Shown in pieces: positions 1 to 7,715 of a stretch of DNA of 12,679 nucleotides. Below the pieces are notes generated by a model that did not search any database, was not told where the DNA came from, and was given only the letters and a program-made list of their open reading frames with translations. The stretch's first letter is position 1, and each line of letters begins with the position of its first letter. The DNA comes from Pleurotus ostreatus/Saccharomyces cerevisiae fusant (lineage: Eukaryota; Opisthokonta). Location of the stretch: the NCBI GenBank assembly GCA_024196135.1, contig JAMQCK010001047.1:1-12679 (forward strand). The letters are read 5' to 3'. Position numbers and translations under genes: made by a program.

Positions 1-487
1 GCTGGTACGACCGAGCAACGGCGAGTTTGAGTCGGGGTGTCGATCTGGCTGATTGGGGCAGCTAGAGCGCGGGGCTCATAACCTGTCCGAGGTAGAATTG
101 AGCCAGTGATCACACTAGAGCGACAGCAAACGAGTCAGTTTCACAAGTAGCGAGATACTACGCATAACTACGCACCTAGAGCGACAGCAAACGAGTCAGG
201 AAGAGAAAAGACTCGGATGTGCCGCTCTAGGCAGGAGCGGCCGGAAAATGCCGGGAAATAACGTGGCGCTCGGCAGTAAGGCGCGAGCGCACAAGTAGGA
301 CTGTAGGTAAGCGTACAGTACCGGGAAAAAGTCCGTAAAATCACAGAAAAATACCATAGGCGCTAGAGAGCGCGTAGACACCAAGTCCAACATACACTCC
401 TCCACCCTTGGTGTACCCACAATGGCTGCCTGAGCTGGACTAGCACAGCCACCAGAACATTGGACGCACCTGGAGACCACCCTTTGC
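1..487. other. Gene-free left edge
   Basis: No frame here shows convincing coding character. The minus-strand open frame covering 196-558 has no recognisable motif and opposes the better + strand frame that starts near 488. The only clear structure is a pair of identical 24-bp direct repeats, listed separately. The segment may be the 5' flank of the eroded + strand gene pieces downstream, but no core promoter could be identified. Confidence 0.4.
115..199. repeat. Two identical 24-bp direct repeats, 61 bp apart
   Basis: The same 24 bases occur at 115-138 and 176-199, each beginning CTAGAGCGACAG and ending CGAGTCAG. The 37 bp between them are not repeated. Identical copies this long are not expected by chance. 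They could be remnants of a tandem duplication, or of a small insertion flanked by a long direct repeat. No function is claimed. Confidence 0.8.
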
Positions 488-853
488 ATGGCCTCTCCCT
501 TTTTCACACTTGCATTGAGTAGTCTCCCATCATGGACAGGCACTGGCATTCCCAGCATAGACTCTCATGCACCGCGGTACGTAGACGTGACATTTGGTCT
601 GGGCTTGACGCAAGAGCTGACTAAGTACTTTGGCTGTATCAACGACCAGCTTCAGGAGCCGTATCCACAGAAGCAGCTAGCCATGCCACTGCACATCAGT
701 GATCACTCTGGTTTGCCTCTCATAGATACTGATGTAGTCAAAGGCTATCCACAAGAATGCGGGGCAAGGCAGCTAAATGCTGTTGGAGTTGGTGTGCTTG
801 GACCGTCCGAAAGGAGATATTTACCTATAGTCACATATTACGCTGTCACTTAA
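488..853 (+). pseudogene. Exon-like + strand open frame, unrecognised, probably eroded
   Basis: A 121-codon open frame begins at an ATG at 488. Its middle (about residues 30-105) has mixed, protein-like composition with normal codon use, for example RYVDVTFGLGLTQELTKYF and PLHISDHSGLPLIDTDVV. The last dozen residues, after PSERR, look less coding, and the frame may really leave through a splice site near 800-830. I see no signal peptide, membrane segment or catalytic motif, and I do not recognise the family. It lies upstream of other + strand exon-like pieces (915-976, 1027-1196) and of the helicase-associated domain at 1699, so these may be remains of one multi-exon gene. The start is simply the first ATG in frame; the true start could be upstream. 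It could also be a chance frame. Confidence 0.3.
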
Positions 854-914
854 CCTTGTCTTTGACCGTCATCTTGTGGTCTGCTGTTTGTGTCTGCGCC
901 TCTCCCCTCAACAA

Positions 915-1196
915 ATGCCTCAGCCAAGCTTTGGTCATAACCTTCAATATGCTCCTTGGATTGAGCGGGTGGACTGAGAAGCAGTGTCATGATCTATACA
1001 CTCGCTCCTTCAACTAATTCTTGCAGCCTACTCCAGATGAATATGTCACCCTTTCTGATGTGGTGGAAGCTGTTGTCCAGGGCTGCAATTACAAGCATGC
1101 GGTGGCCAATGCGTCTATTACTGACCCCCTCAAGATGAGCTGCATCCTTCTGTGCATTGAGCAGCCCGACACAGCTTCACCTGGTGCTCCCACTTG
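915..1196 (+). pseudogene. Two further exon-like pieces around a possible 44-bp intron
   Basis: Two stretches read as plausible protein. From 915 to 976, one frame gives MPQPSFGHNLQYAPWIERVD and then a stop. From 1027 to 1196, a frame begins PTPDEYVTLSDVVEAVVQG and ends at a TGA at 1194-1196. Just before the second piece is a good fungal-type intron end: CAACTAAT as branch site, then TTCTTGCAG ending at 1026. A matching donor, GTGTCA at 983, would make a 44-bp intron. The reading frames of the two pieces do not join cleanly because a stop (974-976) lies before that donor, so the gene is either broken here or spliced differently. The family is not recognised. The order and strand suit an eroded gene shared with 488-853 and 1699-2608. 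Confidence 0.3.
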
Positions 1197-1698
1197 AGCC
1201 CAGATCCAGTGGTGTATGGCAAACAGTACGTACGCTTAACTGCCTAGAATCAATCTGCTGTTGAGGTTCGAGCTGGACACCACGAGGAGGGCACGAAGAG
1301 GGATGTATTCGGGTTGCCTCTGTAGCGCTAGGTGACGAGCGCGTCAGGCAAACCGGTAAGGAACGTACGGTATGGTAAATGATCGAGACGCGGACGAGCG
1401 TCGGTAAGTACCGAGAACTGTATGGTAGATCTGCTCCGACGAGCACGTGATAGTCACGTGGGATGTTCAACATCTGCAACAGTCTGCGCCTATTGACCAT
1501 AAAGCAGTCACTTTGGAGACCTGGAGAATCTCCTTTGAGCGACGTGGCCATACGTGTCTAGCTAGGTGTTCCAGATAGACGCGTGCATCCTGGTGTCTCC
1601 AACACTATGCAGCCAGCGGTCGTCCACAATGATGCGGGTAGTGAAGCTGTGACTGGTAGCTGGGAATAATTGTTGTTGTATGTGGTTGATTATTTCGT
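1197..1698. other. Unassigned interval with possible insertion
   Basis: The first ~370 bp differ in texture from their flanks: repeated GGTAAG, GTACGGTATGGT and GAGCGTCGG-like words, and a CACGTGATAGTCACGTG dyad at 1445-1461. The exon-like pieces on either side suggest a small insertion, but I could not find matching terminal inverted repeats or a target duplication. From about 1580 to 1663 a + strand frame starting VHPGVSNTMQPAVVHNDAG looks coding and runs to a stop. It could be an upstream exon spliced to an acceptor ending at 1704 (TTTCGTATGCAG). The minus-strand open frame at 1177-1551 has no recognised motif. Confidence 0.3.
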
Positions 1699-2608
1699 AT
1701 GCAGCTAAACTCACCATTGTCTACCAGGGATTCAGCGTATCTCCCAGGAAGCATCATGCCAACAAGGCGCAATTTGTATGCCCAGAGGACAATAGCATTG
1801 ACAGATTCCACGCAAGTGCGCTATGCGACAGCTCCTGGGCAACACACCATTCAGGTCATGCATCATGGCAAGAGGCATGATGTGAGCCTTACGCGCCTCA
1901 AGTGCAGTGGCCACGCCGCTATGCTAGACCTCATCAACTTCATCAATCACTTTCTGTTTCCGCCCAGCTGTCTTTCTGGCTATCAAGATCTACTCAACAA
2001 ATTGTCATCACCAGAGAACAATACTGACGTGGAATCTTTTGGTCAGATGCACTCAGAGCTCGTTTCTGACGCCTGCACAAAGCTTCGGTCCAGCAAAGCT
2101 GACAGTGTGAACAAGGAAAATGTGCTGCCCCTAGGGCAAGGGTTTCTACAGCGCTTTTACGTAGTTTTTGCTGCGTGTGTGCTCTACTGGATTAAGCCTC
2201 AGCAGCTGATCGGTCTTTGCTGGGCGGCAGGCAAAAAGAACATCATCTTTGGTCCTAAAGAACACCTTATGTTTGTCCTACGCCCAAGGGAAATGACCTT
2301 CCATTCGAAAGGTGCCAAGATACAACTTCGTCCTCGTGCTCTCTCTGAAGCGCTGACTTTTTACCTGGTTCTTTTTTGCCCGATGGAAATAGAGGCCGCG
2401 TTGGACAGTGCTCATTGCGTGGCACTTTCTACACACCTCTTTGTGCCCGGCAAGGTGAGCGTCCCAACTATGTGCTTGAATCTTACTAATACTGTTCTAG
2501 CGCAACTCTTCCAGAAAAAGCTGGACTACTGCCTACCGCAATGGATGCGGTCCGCGCAACGATTGGCTCAGAGAGTTTCTCATAGCCAGCCAGATCACTC
2601 TTTTCTGA
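1699..2608 (+). pseudogene. Fungal RecQ-helicase-associated (upstream) domain, two exons, probably truncated
   Basis: Exon 1 (1699-2454, 252 codons) and exon 2 (2501-2608, 35 codons plus TGA) join across a phase-0 intron. Residues ~153-230 follow a pattern I know from the domain preceding the helicase in many fungal RecQ-like, often subtelomeric, genes: a hydrophobic helix (RFYVVFAACVLYWI), a PxxLxxLxW-like turn (KPQQLIGLCW), the strand NIIFGPKEHLMFV, a short basic loop, then RPRALSEALTFYLVLFCPME, which fits that family's 'PxxLxxLLxxYLxxVxPxE' helix. After splicing, HLFVPGK leads to a G-P-x-x-D-W-x-R-E-F-L-I-A-S segment like the family's conserved 'G..L...DYR.I.IAI' end. The similarity is recalled and was not searched. 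The protein stops there, with no DEAD/H helicase motifs downstream, so it is either truncated or a pseudogene. The ATG at 1699 sits next to an acceptor-like CGTATGCAG, so the true 5' end may be spliced in. Codon use is AT-richer than that of the minus-strand neighbour. Confidence 0.45.
2455..2500 (+). other. Probable 46-bp spliceosomal intron
   Basis: The donor is AAG|GTGAGC at 2455 and the acceptor is TGTTCTAG ending at 2500, with a branch-site match CTTACTAATAC about 15 bp before the end. The length is typical of small fungal introns. Removing it changes the downstream frame from a low-similarity tail to one that fits the expected domain end (DWLREFLIAS), which is the main reason to believe it. 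Without splicing the frame runs on to 2703. Confidence 0.6.
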
Positions 2609-2788
2609 CGTCACATGGAGCGATGCACCAAAATCAATGCACGAAAATCGATGCACCAGAGTCAACAAGCCAAGAAGGCGGAAAACCCAATTCATCTCCG
2701 TGAAGAGGTGCTTTTCCCTTGCACTTATGACATGCAGCAAAATTGTTGCAGGCACAAAATATATTTGTACATAATTCATGCGAACCAG

Positions 2789-3357
2789 TCAGCATACTTG
2801 AATATAGTACAGAATCACGCGATAAGTATTGCGCAGAAGATCCTCGTGAGAGGGTACTTGCCTGTCGGCGCCAGTGAGACTGGCAGCCTGGGCGATGGCG
2901 TCATTGACATTGACCTTGACATTCCCAAACATGTTCTCCTCATGCAGGTAGGTACTCCTCCGGAGGAGAGAGATCCCAGCTGATCTGCTTATTGATCATC
3001 CCGCCGTTGAAGAGAAACGAGTTGAGTGCCTGATCATCGGCGTGGGCACGCTTGACAGGCAGCTTGTTATCGATCTGCATCGTTGAAGAAGACACACTTG
3101 GAGTGGGGAAATTGTCGGTACAGTACATGTTGGCCGGGAAGCTGCCAACGTTGATGACAAAGTCAAGATTGCGGTAGACCTCAGGAGTGACAATCTCCTT
3201 GGTGGTGGCAAAGACGGTCTTTGCGCCTTCTGCGATGGGGGTGTCAGCAATCGCGTTGTCGGCGGAGGTTTCTCAATCACCTGATGGACCTTAGTCCTGG
3301 TGGGAGTGATGAGGGCGACGTAGGACGTTTTTGTCTCCTGGGGCACATAAACAAAGT
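2789..3357 (-). pseudogene. Unrecognised minus-strand gene fragment, two frameshifts, cut by the mobile element
   Basis: Reading down from 3357, three consecutive stretches in different frames look strongly coding, with C/G third positions and mixed composition. Stretch 1 (3357 to ~3275) begins DFVYVPQETKTSYVALITP. Stretch 2 (~3270 to ~2943) includes VYRNLDFVINVGSFPANMY and FNGGMINKQISWDLSPPEEY. Stretch 3 (~2938 to 2789) includes MFGNVKVNVNDAIAQAASLT and EDLLRNTYRVILYYIQVC and ends at a TGA. The first shift lies near 3272 and the second near 2940. Neither gap is long enough for an intron, so the gene is broken. I do not recognise the family and see no signal peptide, membrane segment or known motif. 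Its open frame starts exactly at the TA bordering the element at 3361, so the 5' part was displaced by the insertion. A short in-frame stretch before the TA at 9447-9448 (minus strand, about 9449-9473) could be the lost side. GC3-rich codon use differs from the AT-richer helicase-like gene that converges on it. Confidence 0.5.
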
Positions 3358-3358
3358 C

Positions 3359-3360
3359 TA
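3359..3360. other. Left target-site duplication (TA)
   Basis: TA directly precedes the left terminal repeat and TA (9447-9448) directly follows the right one. A 2-bp match is weak on its own. The support is that it coincides exactly with the edge of terminal homology and with the break in the minus-strand coding stretch. Confidence 0.5.
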
Positions 3361-3438
3361 CTTAGATGTAATGTTTGAGTCACTATCTGTAGTCTAAATC
3401 CATCTTTTCTGTCCCTCTTTTCCAGTCAGAGTATTCTG
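3361..3438 (+). repeat. Left terminal inverted repeat
   Basis: About 78 bp match the complement of 9369-9446 with roughly seven differences, including an uninterrupted shared run GAGTCACTATCTGTAGTC and beyond. Homology runs from the TA border into the first 10-bp palindrome (3428-3437), so the subterminal array is anchored directly on the terminal repeat. Confidence 0.8.
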
Positions 3439-3589
3439 TATGCTAGAATATTCTGTACATCAGATTATTTTGCATATCAGATTGTTCTAGGTGTCAGATT
3501 ATTCTGTCTCACAGAATGTTCTGTACACCAGAGTATATGTACATTAGATTATTCTGTGCTTTAGGTTATTTTGTGTATCAGATTATGCT
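3428..3589. repeat. Left palindrome array, 17-bp period
   Basis: Ten copies of a degenerate 10-mer (consensus AGAWTAWTCT or a close variant) start at 3428, 3445, 3462, 3479, 3496, 3513, 3530, 3546, 3563 and 3580. Nine intervals are 17 bp except one of 16. The 7-bp spacers are loosely alike (GTACATC, GCATATC, GTACACC). An irregular continuation follows to about 3800, with sites at 3605, 3620, 3646, 3678, 3758 and 3791. The likely role, by analogy with subterminal arrays of hAT and CACTA transposons, is multi-site binding of a transposition or chromatin protein. That role is inferred. Confidence 0.75.
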
Positions 3590-4007
3590 ATGACCACTTC
3601 ACATAGATTCATCTGTTACAGATAAATCTACGCCTCTCTTACCCTAGAATATTCTGTCTGACAGCTTAAGCTATCTCAGATAATTCTGCATGCAAACAAT
3701 AGATAATATTCTGTAGCCTACTGAGACCATACATGTCTGTACATTATATTACAGAACAGAATGATCTGGACAGATATCTTTGAGCTAATTAGAATATTCT
3801 AACAAGATCTATGATAATCTCATAATACACAAAGAAAAGCTACCAGACCAGTCAAATTGACCTAGCTGATTTGCACTGCCTTTGCACCCCCAGTGGCTCC
3901 CTATCTGCCAGACAGTGACTGACGGGGGAACGGGGGGAAGAGGGCGAACAACAACACAGCTGGCTTCGCAATGGGAAAGGGATAATATGAAAGCTTTATA
4001 AGTTAGA
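3590..4007. other. Gene-free AT-rich to mixed subterminal DNA of the left arm
   Basis: To about 3810 this holds irregularly spaced relatives of the 10-bp palindrome (such as AGAATATTCT at 3646 and 3791). From there to 4007 composition becomes mixed, with no coding signal. It corresponds in position to 8650-8840 in the right arm, but similarity by eye is low. Confidence 0.45.
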
Positions 4008-4038
4008 GGTGCCCTCACCTAACATATGGCGGGGGCAC
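4008..4038. repeat. Conserved boundary hairpin, left arm copy
   Basis: GGTGCCCTCACC, then an AT-rich loop, then GGCGGGGGCACC form a 12-bp imperfect stem. The same sequence occurs inverted at 8618-8647 and again at 9690-9717. In all three it marks the change from the AT-rich palindrome array to the GC-rich inner arm. Confidence 0.65.
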
Positions 4039-4039
4039 C

Positions 4040-4570
4040 CCGTGGTACACCACACAGCATGGGGGCTCACCTGATGCAGTTGGGGGAAGGGAGGGTAGCG
4101 TTGGTCACAAACTAAGCTTAGGTGAGCACGAGAGATGCTGGGAATGGCAGCGCGTAGCGCGCCAGGAGATAGGGGACGTACAGGGAGGGTGGGGCAAAGG
4201 CGAGCGAGGGAGACTTCTTGTAGTAGAGGGTAAGGGTATTGCTCTGAAGAGGTCAGTAAGTGCGTGCAAAACAGGGCAGGAGACGCACCAAAGAGGTAGC
4301 GCAGGGCATGTTCGGCGAATGCGCAAGTCCAGCGCACTACTCCACGGCGCAAAAGTGCCGGCAGGTGGGAAGGGCTCGAGATGGGCAGGCGTCCGACGAT
4401 TGCGCGTTACACGTCATCCCAAAGCGCGCGTCGTTGAGGACACAATTGGCCGAGTCCGGCGCGTCGTGAGCACGTGCTTGCTAAGCCAATTGCGCACCCT
4501 TGTCGTGACGGCGGACTTGCCGCGTCGACACATTGGTCCGCGCGTGCCTCGATGATAGAGAAGGCGGTGG
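4040..4570. other. Outer GC-rich part of left arm, no gene
   Basis: The first ~100 bp are recognisably, but weakly, the complement of 8515-8615 (shared GGGGCTCACC.T, GGGAGGGTA.CG.TGGT). Later parts show only short matches such as CGGCGCGTCGT near 4459, opposite the 8415 region. Open frames here lack any protein family character and sit in compositionally biased DNA, so I do not call genes. Confidence 0.45.
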
Positions 4571-4599
4571 CGGCGGTCACGACAACGGCAGCGAGGACG

Positions 4600-4722
4600 G
4601 GCAAGGCGGCGGCAAGGGCGGCGAGAGGCGGCGGCAGCGAGAGGCGAGGTGGCGGTGAGGAGGCGAGGCGGCGAGGCGGCGAGGAGGCGAGGAGGCGAGG
4701 AGGGGGCGAGGAGGGAGGAAAC
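4600..4722. repeat. Purine-rich minisatellite, left arm
   Basis: This is a tandem run of 7-10-bp variants of GGCGGCGAGG / GGAGGCGAGG on the + strand. The mirror tract on the + strand at about 8065-8230 is the pyrimidine complement. Such tracts can adopt G-quadruplex or triplex structures and expand by slippage. They also create long spurious proline/arginine/serine-rich reading frames on the opposite strand. Confidence 0.75.
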
Positions 4723-5106
4723 AAAAGCGACGTGGCGATCGCTGTCTGCCGGAACGGGCAGGCCACGTGCGCGGCCCGCACACCCGGGCACGTGGCGGGC
4801 ACCTGTGCACGTAGGTCCTTTTAAAATGAACCCGATAATTGTCCGGTGGTGATTTGCAAGGGAGTCCGACACCCTTATCCGCACAGCCACGGGCTCGGCC
4901 AGGTCGCCGGGCAGGCGCCGGCTCGCGCCCGATGCGGTAGGTGACCTTCCGGGATCAGCGGTCGGGGTCGCCCGCCGCACGCGATGCGTGTCGTGCGCCT
5001 CGCGCTCGTCGAAAATGATGCGCGCGCGGCGCTTTTTGATGCGCCGCCTCCCGCGCTTCGCTGGGTGGCTGTGCTGTCGACACGTCGGCGCCGCGACCCG
5101 CGCCGC
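4719..5106 (+). repeat. Inner arm, left copy (near-identical to complement of 7716-8069)
   Basis: This block matches the complement of 7716-8069 with only about a dozen base differences over ~330 aligned bases, plus one length difference of about 34 bp near 4750-4800. Its inner edge is sharp: both copies share GGCGCCGCGACCCGCGCCGC and then diverge. A long minus-strand frame runs through it (an RRRIKKRRAR stretch), but most differences between the arms change the encoded residue (T/K, F/S, G/E, T/I, G/D) and fewer are silent. This argues against protein coding. Confidence 0.8.
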
Positions 5107-6190
5107 CGCCTTTGCGCGCGCTCGTCCCTGCTTGTAATCATGAGAAATGTATTGTACATATACTAAGAGTACACTGTATGTAAAAAAGTGTGGGAGGGCA
5201 CGAATAGAAGAGAGGAATGATTTGAAAAGTGCAAGCAAAAAATTTTCGCCCGCGCGACGCGCGACGCGCGTCGAGCTGCTCGCGCATGCAAGCGTGCAGC
5301 ATAGAATAAAGGGGAGGGGGGTGCACGCAGGCTGCTGCGATTGAGGGCGCGCACCCGTCGTCGCGGTGCGGTTGCTTCAACAGGGTGGGCGTAAGGGGCT
5401 TGACATGGTCGGGCTTGTGGTGCAGCCGCCGAAGAGGATGGTGGGCGAGTCGCAGCGAGGGCGTGAACGGATGCGGCTTTCACAGTCGTGGCGAGAGCAG
5501 ACGCGCGAGCAATGCGCGACTGTGCGACCTGTCACACGACCGCCCGCGCAGTGCTGCCTGCGCATCCGGACGCACTTCAATGCGTCACCCGCCAATCCTC
5601 TCACCTCCTCCTAGACCGCATAGGCCCAGGAGAGCCGAGTTACGCGTCCCGTGCCGGGCCCAGCACCGTGAGTTCGCCGGTGCGGTGGGTACTCAAACGG
5701 GCCGTGCTTAGCACGGGGCGCGCGTCTTGAGGGGAGAGGGGGGAGGGAAGGTGTCGGTAGTGTCTTCAAAGCGCGTAGAGCGCGCGGGGAGGGTTTACAA
5801 ATCCACCCTCGATGCTGAAAACATCAAGGGGGATGTGCCGTTGAGGACTGAAATGGAGAGATAGGAAGGTTTGTTAGTATAGTTCAATGCGCAGGGCACG
5901 ATGGCGCACCTAAAGCCCCTCCACGCGCACGTTGTAGCGCCCGAATTGACCATCCCGCGCGTTGGCGCCTGCTGCTACACGCGCACCCTGCCGATGTTGG
6001 ATTTTTTCAGACGCGATCACCGCGTTTTGGGGCGAGCTGACAAGGAGAGGGGATGGGAAGGCGATCAAAGTGAGTGATAAGCGATGAGATGAGGGCGGGC
6101 GAGGCAGCAAGGCGAGGGGGGGATGTGCTGGTGGTGGTTGAAGGTGAAGGAACGCGCGGCCGGGCGTGTCGGAAGGCCGGGCCGGGCGTG
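5107..6190. other. Left inner arm, GC-rich, no gene
   Basis: No open frame here has recognisable protein character. It holds an AT-rich patch at 5135-5185, an AAAAAATTTTCGCCCGCGCG motif near 5240 that mirrors 7573-7588 and recurs near 10615, a CCGTGC-TTA-GCACGG hairpin at 5702-5716, and a block (5650-5703) shared with 11067-11119. A G-rich + strand from 6040 to 6160 mirrors the C-rich stretch after 6800. Confidence 0.5.
5650..5703 (+). repeat. Block shared with the second element copy
   Basis: The block contains CACCGTGAGTTCGCCGGTGC and GTGCGGTGGGTACTCAAACG. The counterpart at 11067-11119 has the same order with scattered substitutions. Conservation between two otherwise diverged copies makes it one of the best landmarks for aligning the two units. 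Confidence 0.65.
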
Positions 6191-6796
6191 CGGTCCGATA
6201 TCCGAGCGTCGGCGGCGTCGAGATTGACGGCCTCGGACACAAGCCGAGGGACTATAGACAGGACAGTAAACGCAGATTGGTGTCATATACATATCATAGA
6301 ATAGATTTACAAGATTTTGAAGCCTACCGATGCCTGTGGCCGACTGAACTTGAGCTGCAATCATATCTCGCTTTTGTGTAAACTAATGTATATCTCTTCT
6401 TGACCCTTGAAAGCGTAGCTTTTCCCTGCTTCCTCGTCCATTTTGTGGCGGATCGGCGTCAAACAAGAAGCGTTATGTAGGGGGGACTTGGCTCTAGCTT
6501 GGCATGTGCTATATGCAATATTCTGAGCCTTTGATATAGTGCAGGAGGGCATACTGCGTGTTTTAGAGCGCAGATTTTGAGAGTTGTCATGTTTGCCATA
6601 TGTATTGAGCGGTAATACAAGATTGGACCGCATACGAATATTATATACACTCTTCCTCACCACTCTATATACTTTTTACACCCGTCAAATCTCATCGGCG
6701 TGTTCCCGGGGCCGTTGAAGTCGACGGAGACACCTCTCGGACGCTCGGACCGGCATCCGCGCGGTCCCAAGACGCGATATTACGGCCCCGAACATC
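6190..6796 (+). repeat. Element centre, copy A
   Basis: This stretch corresponds to 11598-12204. Both copies begin with a GC-rich block containing GACGGCCTCGG and a CCTCGG(7 nt)CCGAGG hairpin (6231-6249), pass through ~450 bp of AT-richer sequence (shared CTATATGCAATAT near 6509), and end with a GC-rich block (6698-6796) starting GCGTG.TCCCGGGGCC. The two GC-rich blocks inside each copy also resemble each other in inverted orientation (GGTCCG, GAGCGTC and GGCC.CGG words), so the centre itself is palindromic. No gene is seen. Confidence 0.65.
6231..6249. repeat. Conserved hairpin near the axis, copy A
   Basis: CCTCGG-ACACAAG-CCGAGG has a 6-bp perfect stem and a 7-nt loop. The second copy (11639-11657) keeps the stem exactly while three loop bases differ, which is what structural constraint would look like. 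Confidence 0.6.
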
Positions 6797-7715
6797 ACTA
6801 CACTCGCCACCCGCCACTATTGCGCGTCCGTGCCCCCTCCCCCTCTCCCTGCTCCATCCACCTCTCATATGCTGTTTGAGAAGCCCCACCCCACACTCCT
6901 CCTGCCCCTTCTTCAACAGAAACATGATTTTCATTCCCTGCACGCCCACCGGTGAACTGGGGTGCCATACGACGTGGCGATGACCTCGCATCGCGCCCGA
7001 GGATGCATCCGGGTGCGCCACTCTGCTCACTACTAATAAATATACTAATGATTGACATGTGACGCTGCGACGGCGCATACACGCCATCGCGGTTGACGTC
7101 GCGCGGCTGTGATCGGTCACTCCCCCTTACCTCCGACCACCACCTCCTCCTCCACGGCCTCCCTCTCCCCCTCCCGCGTTACCGTCGAAAGCGATGGCCA
7201 CGCCTCCCCCACGTCAACGCACCCTCAGGCGGCGCGCATGACCGCGCATTTTGCCTGAGCTGCCGCTCGCCCGCCCGCCACCCTGCCCGATCGCCCGCCC
7301 AATGACGATGAGGAGAATACCGACGCGCAGTGTCACCAATACTCCCCGCCCCACCCTACTATATCCGACACCGCCTTTGGATTGGAGAGCGCGCGGCCCC
7401 GCGCGCTCAGCAGGCCACACTCCCTCCCCCCTCCCCCTCACCACCGATCGCGCTGACCACGCAGCAGCTGCCTGCCATTGCGCAGGCTGGCTGCGATGTG
7501 TATTACGTGCTTCTCCCTTTCCCCTACTCTCGCGTGTGCCCCCCTCCCCTCCGTGCCCTGCTGGCCACGCTGCTGAAATTTTTCAGCCGCGCTTTCTTTG
7601 TATTTTTCATCCATTGACGACCCCTCCCCTGCATGTCACAATCCAATGTACTCTCCTTAGATACCTAATTTATATGTTCTCATTATTTGCATGCTCACAG
7701 GAGGCAGCGACCGCT
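6797..7715. other. Right inner arm, pyrimidine-rich, no gene
   Basis: The + strand is rich in CCTCCC/CTCC words, mirroring the purine-rich left side. A near-palindrome GCTGAAATTTTTCAGC sits at 7573-7588, and an AT-rich patch at about 7655-7690 mirrors 5135-5185. Reading frames of up to 325 codons run through here and into the inner arm, but they are proline/arginine/serine-rich, lack family motifs and depend on base composition. I do not call them. Confidence 0.5.

Noticed and set aside
196..558. 120-codon minus-strand open frame at the left edge
   Set aside because: It has no recognisable motif and overlaps a more protein-like + strand frame.
1699..2703. Single-exon 334-residue protein
   Set aside because: The tail after 2455 loses domain similarity, whereas removing a well-formed 46-bp intron restores it. 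The unspliced end is a by-product.
4414..5238. 274-codon minus-strand open frame with proline/arginine/serine-rich sequence
   Set aside because: It lies in a GC-rich minisatellite and inverted arm. It lacks family motifs, and the arm copies differ mainly at residue-changing positions, so it is best explained by base composition.
5650..5703. tRNA or tRNA-derived element (GTTTGAGTACC on the minus strand resembles a B box)
   Set aside because: No A box at a suitable distance and no cloverleaf could be drawn. The copy at 11067-11119 does not help.
7660..7700. Splice acceptor (GCATGCTCACAG) feeding the right-arm open frame
   Set aside because: There is no convincing upstream exon or donor, and the downstream frame shows no sign of purifying selection.
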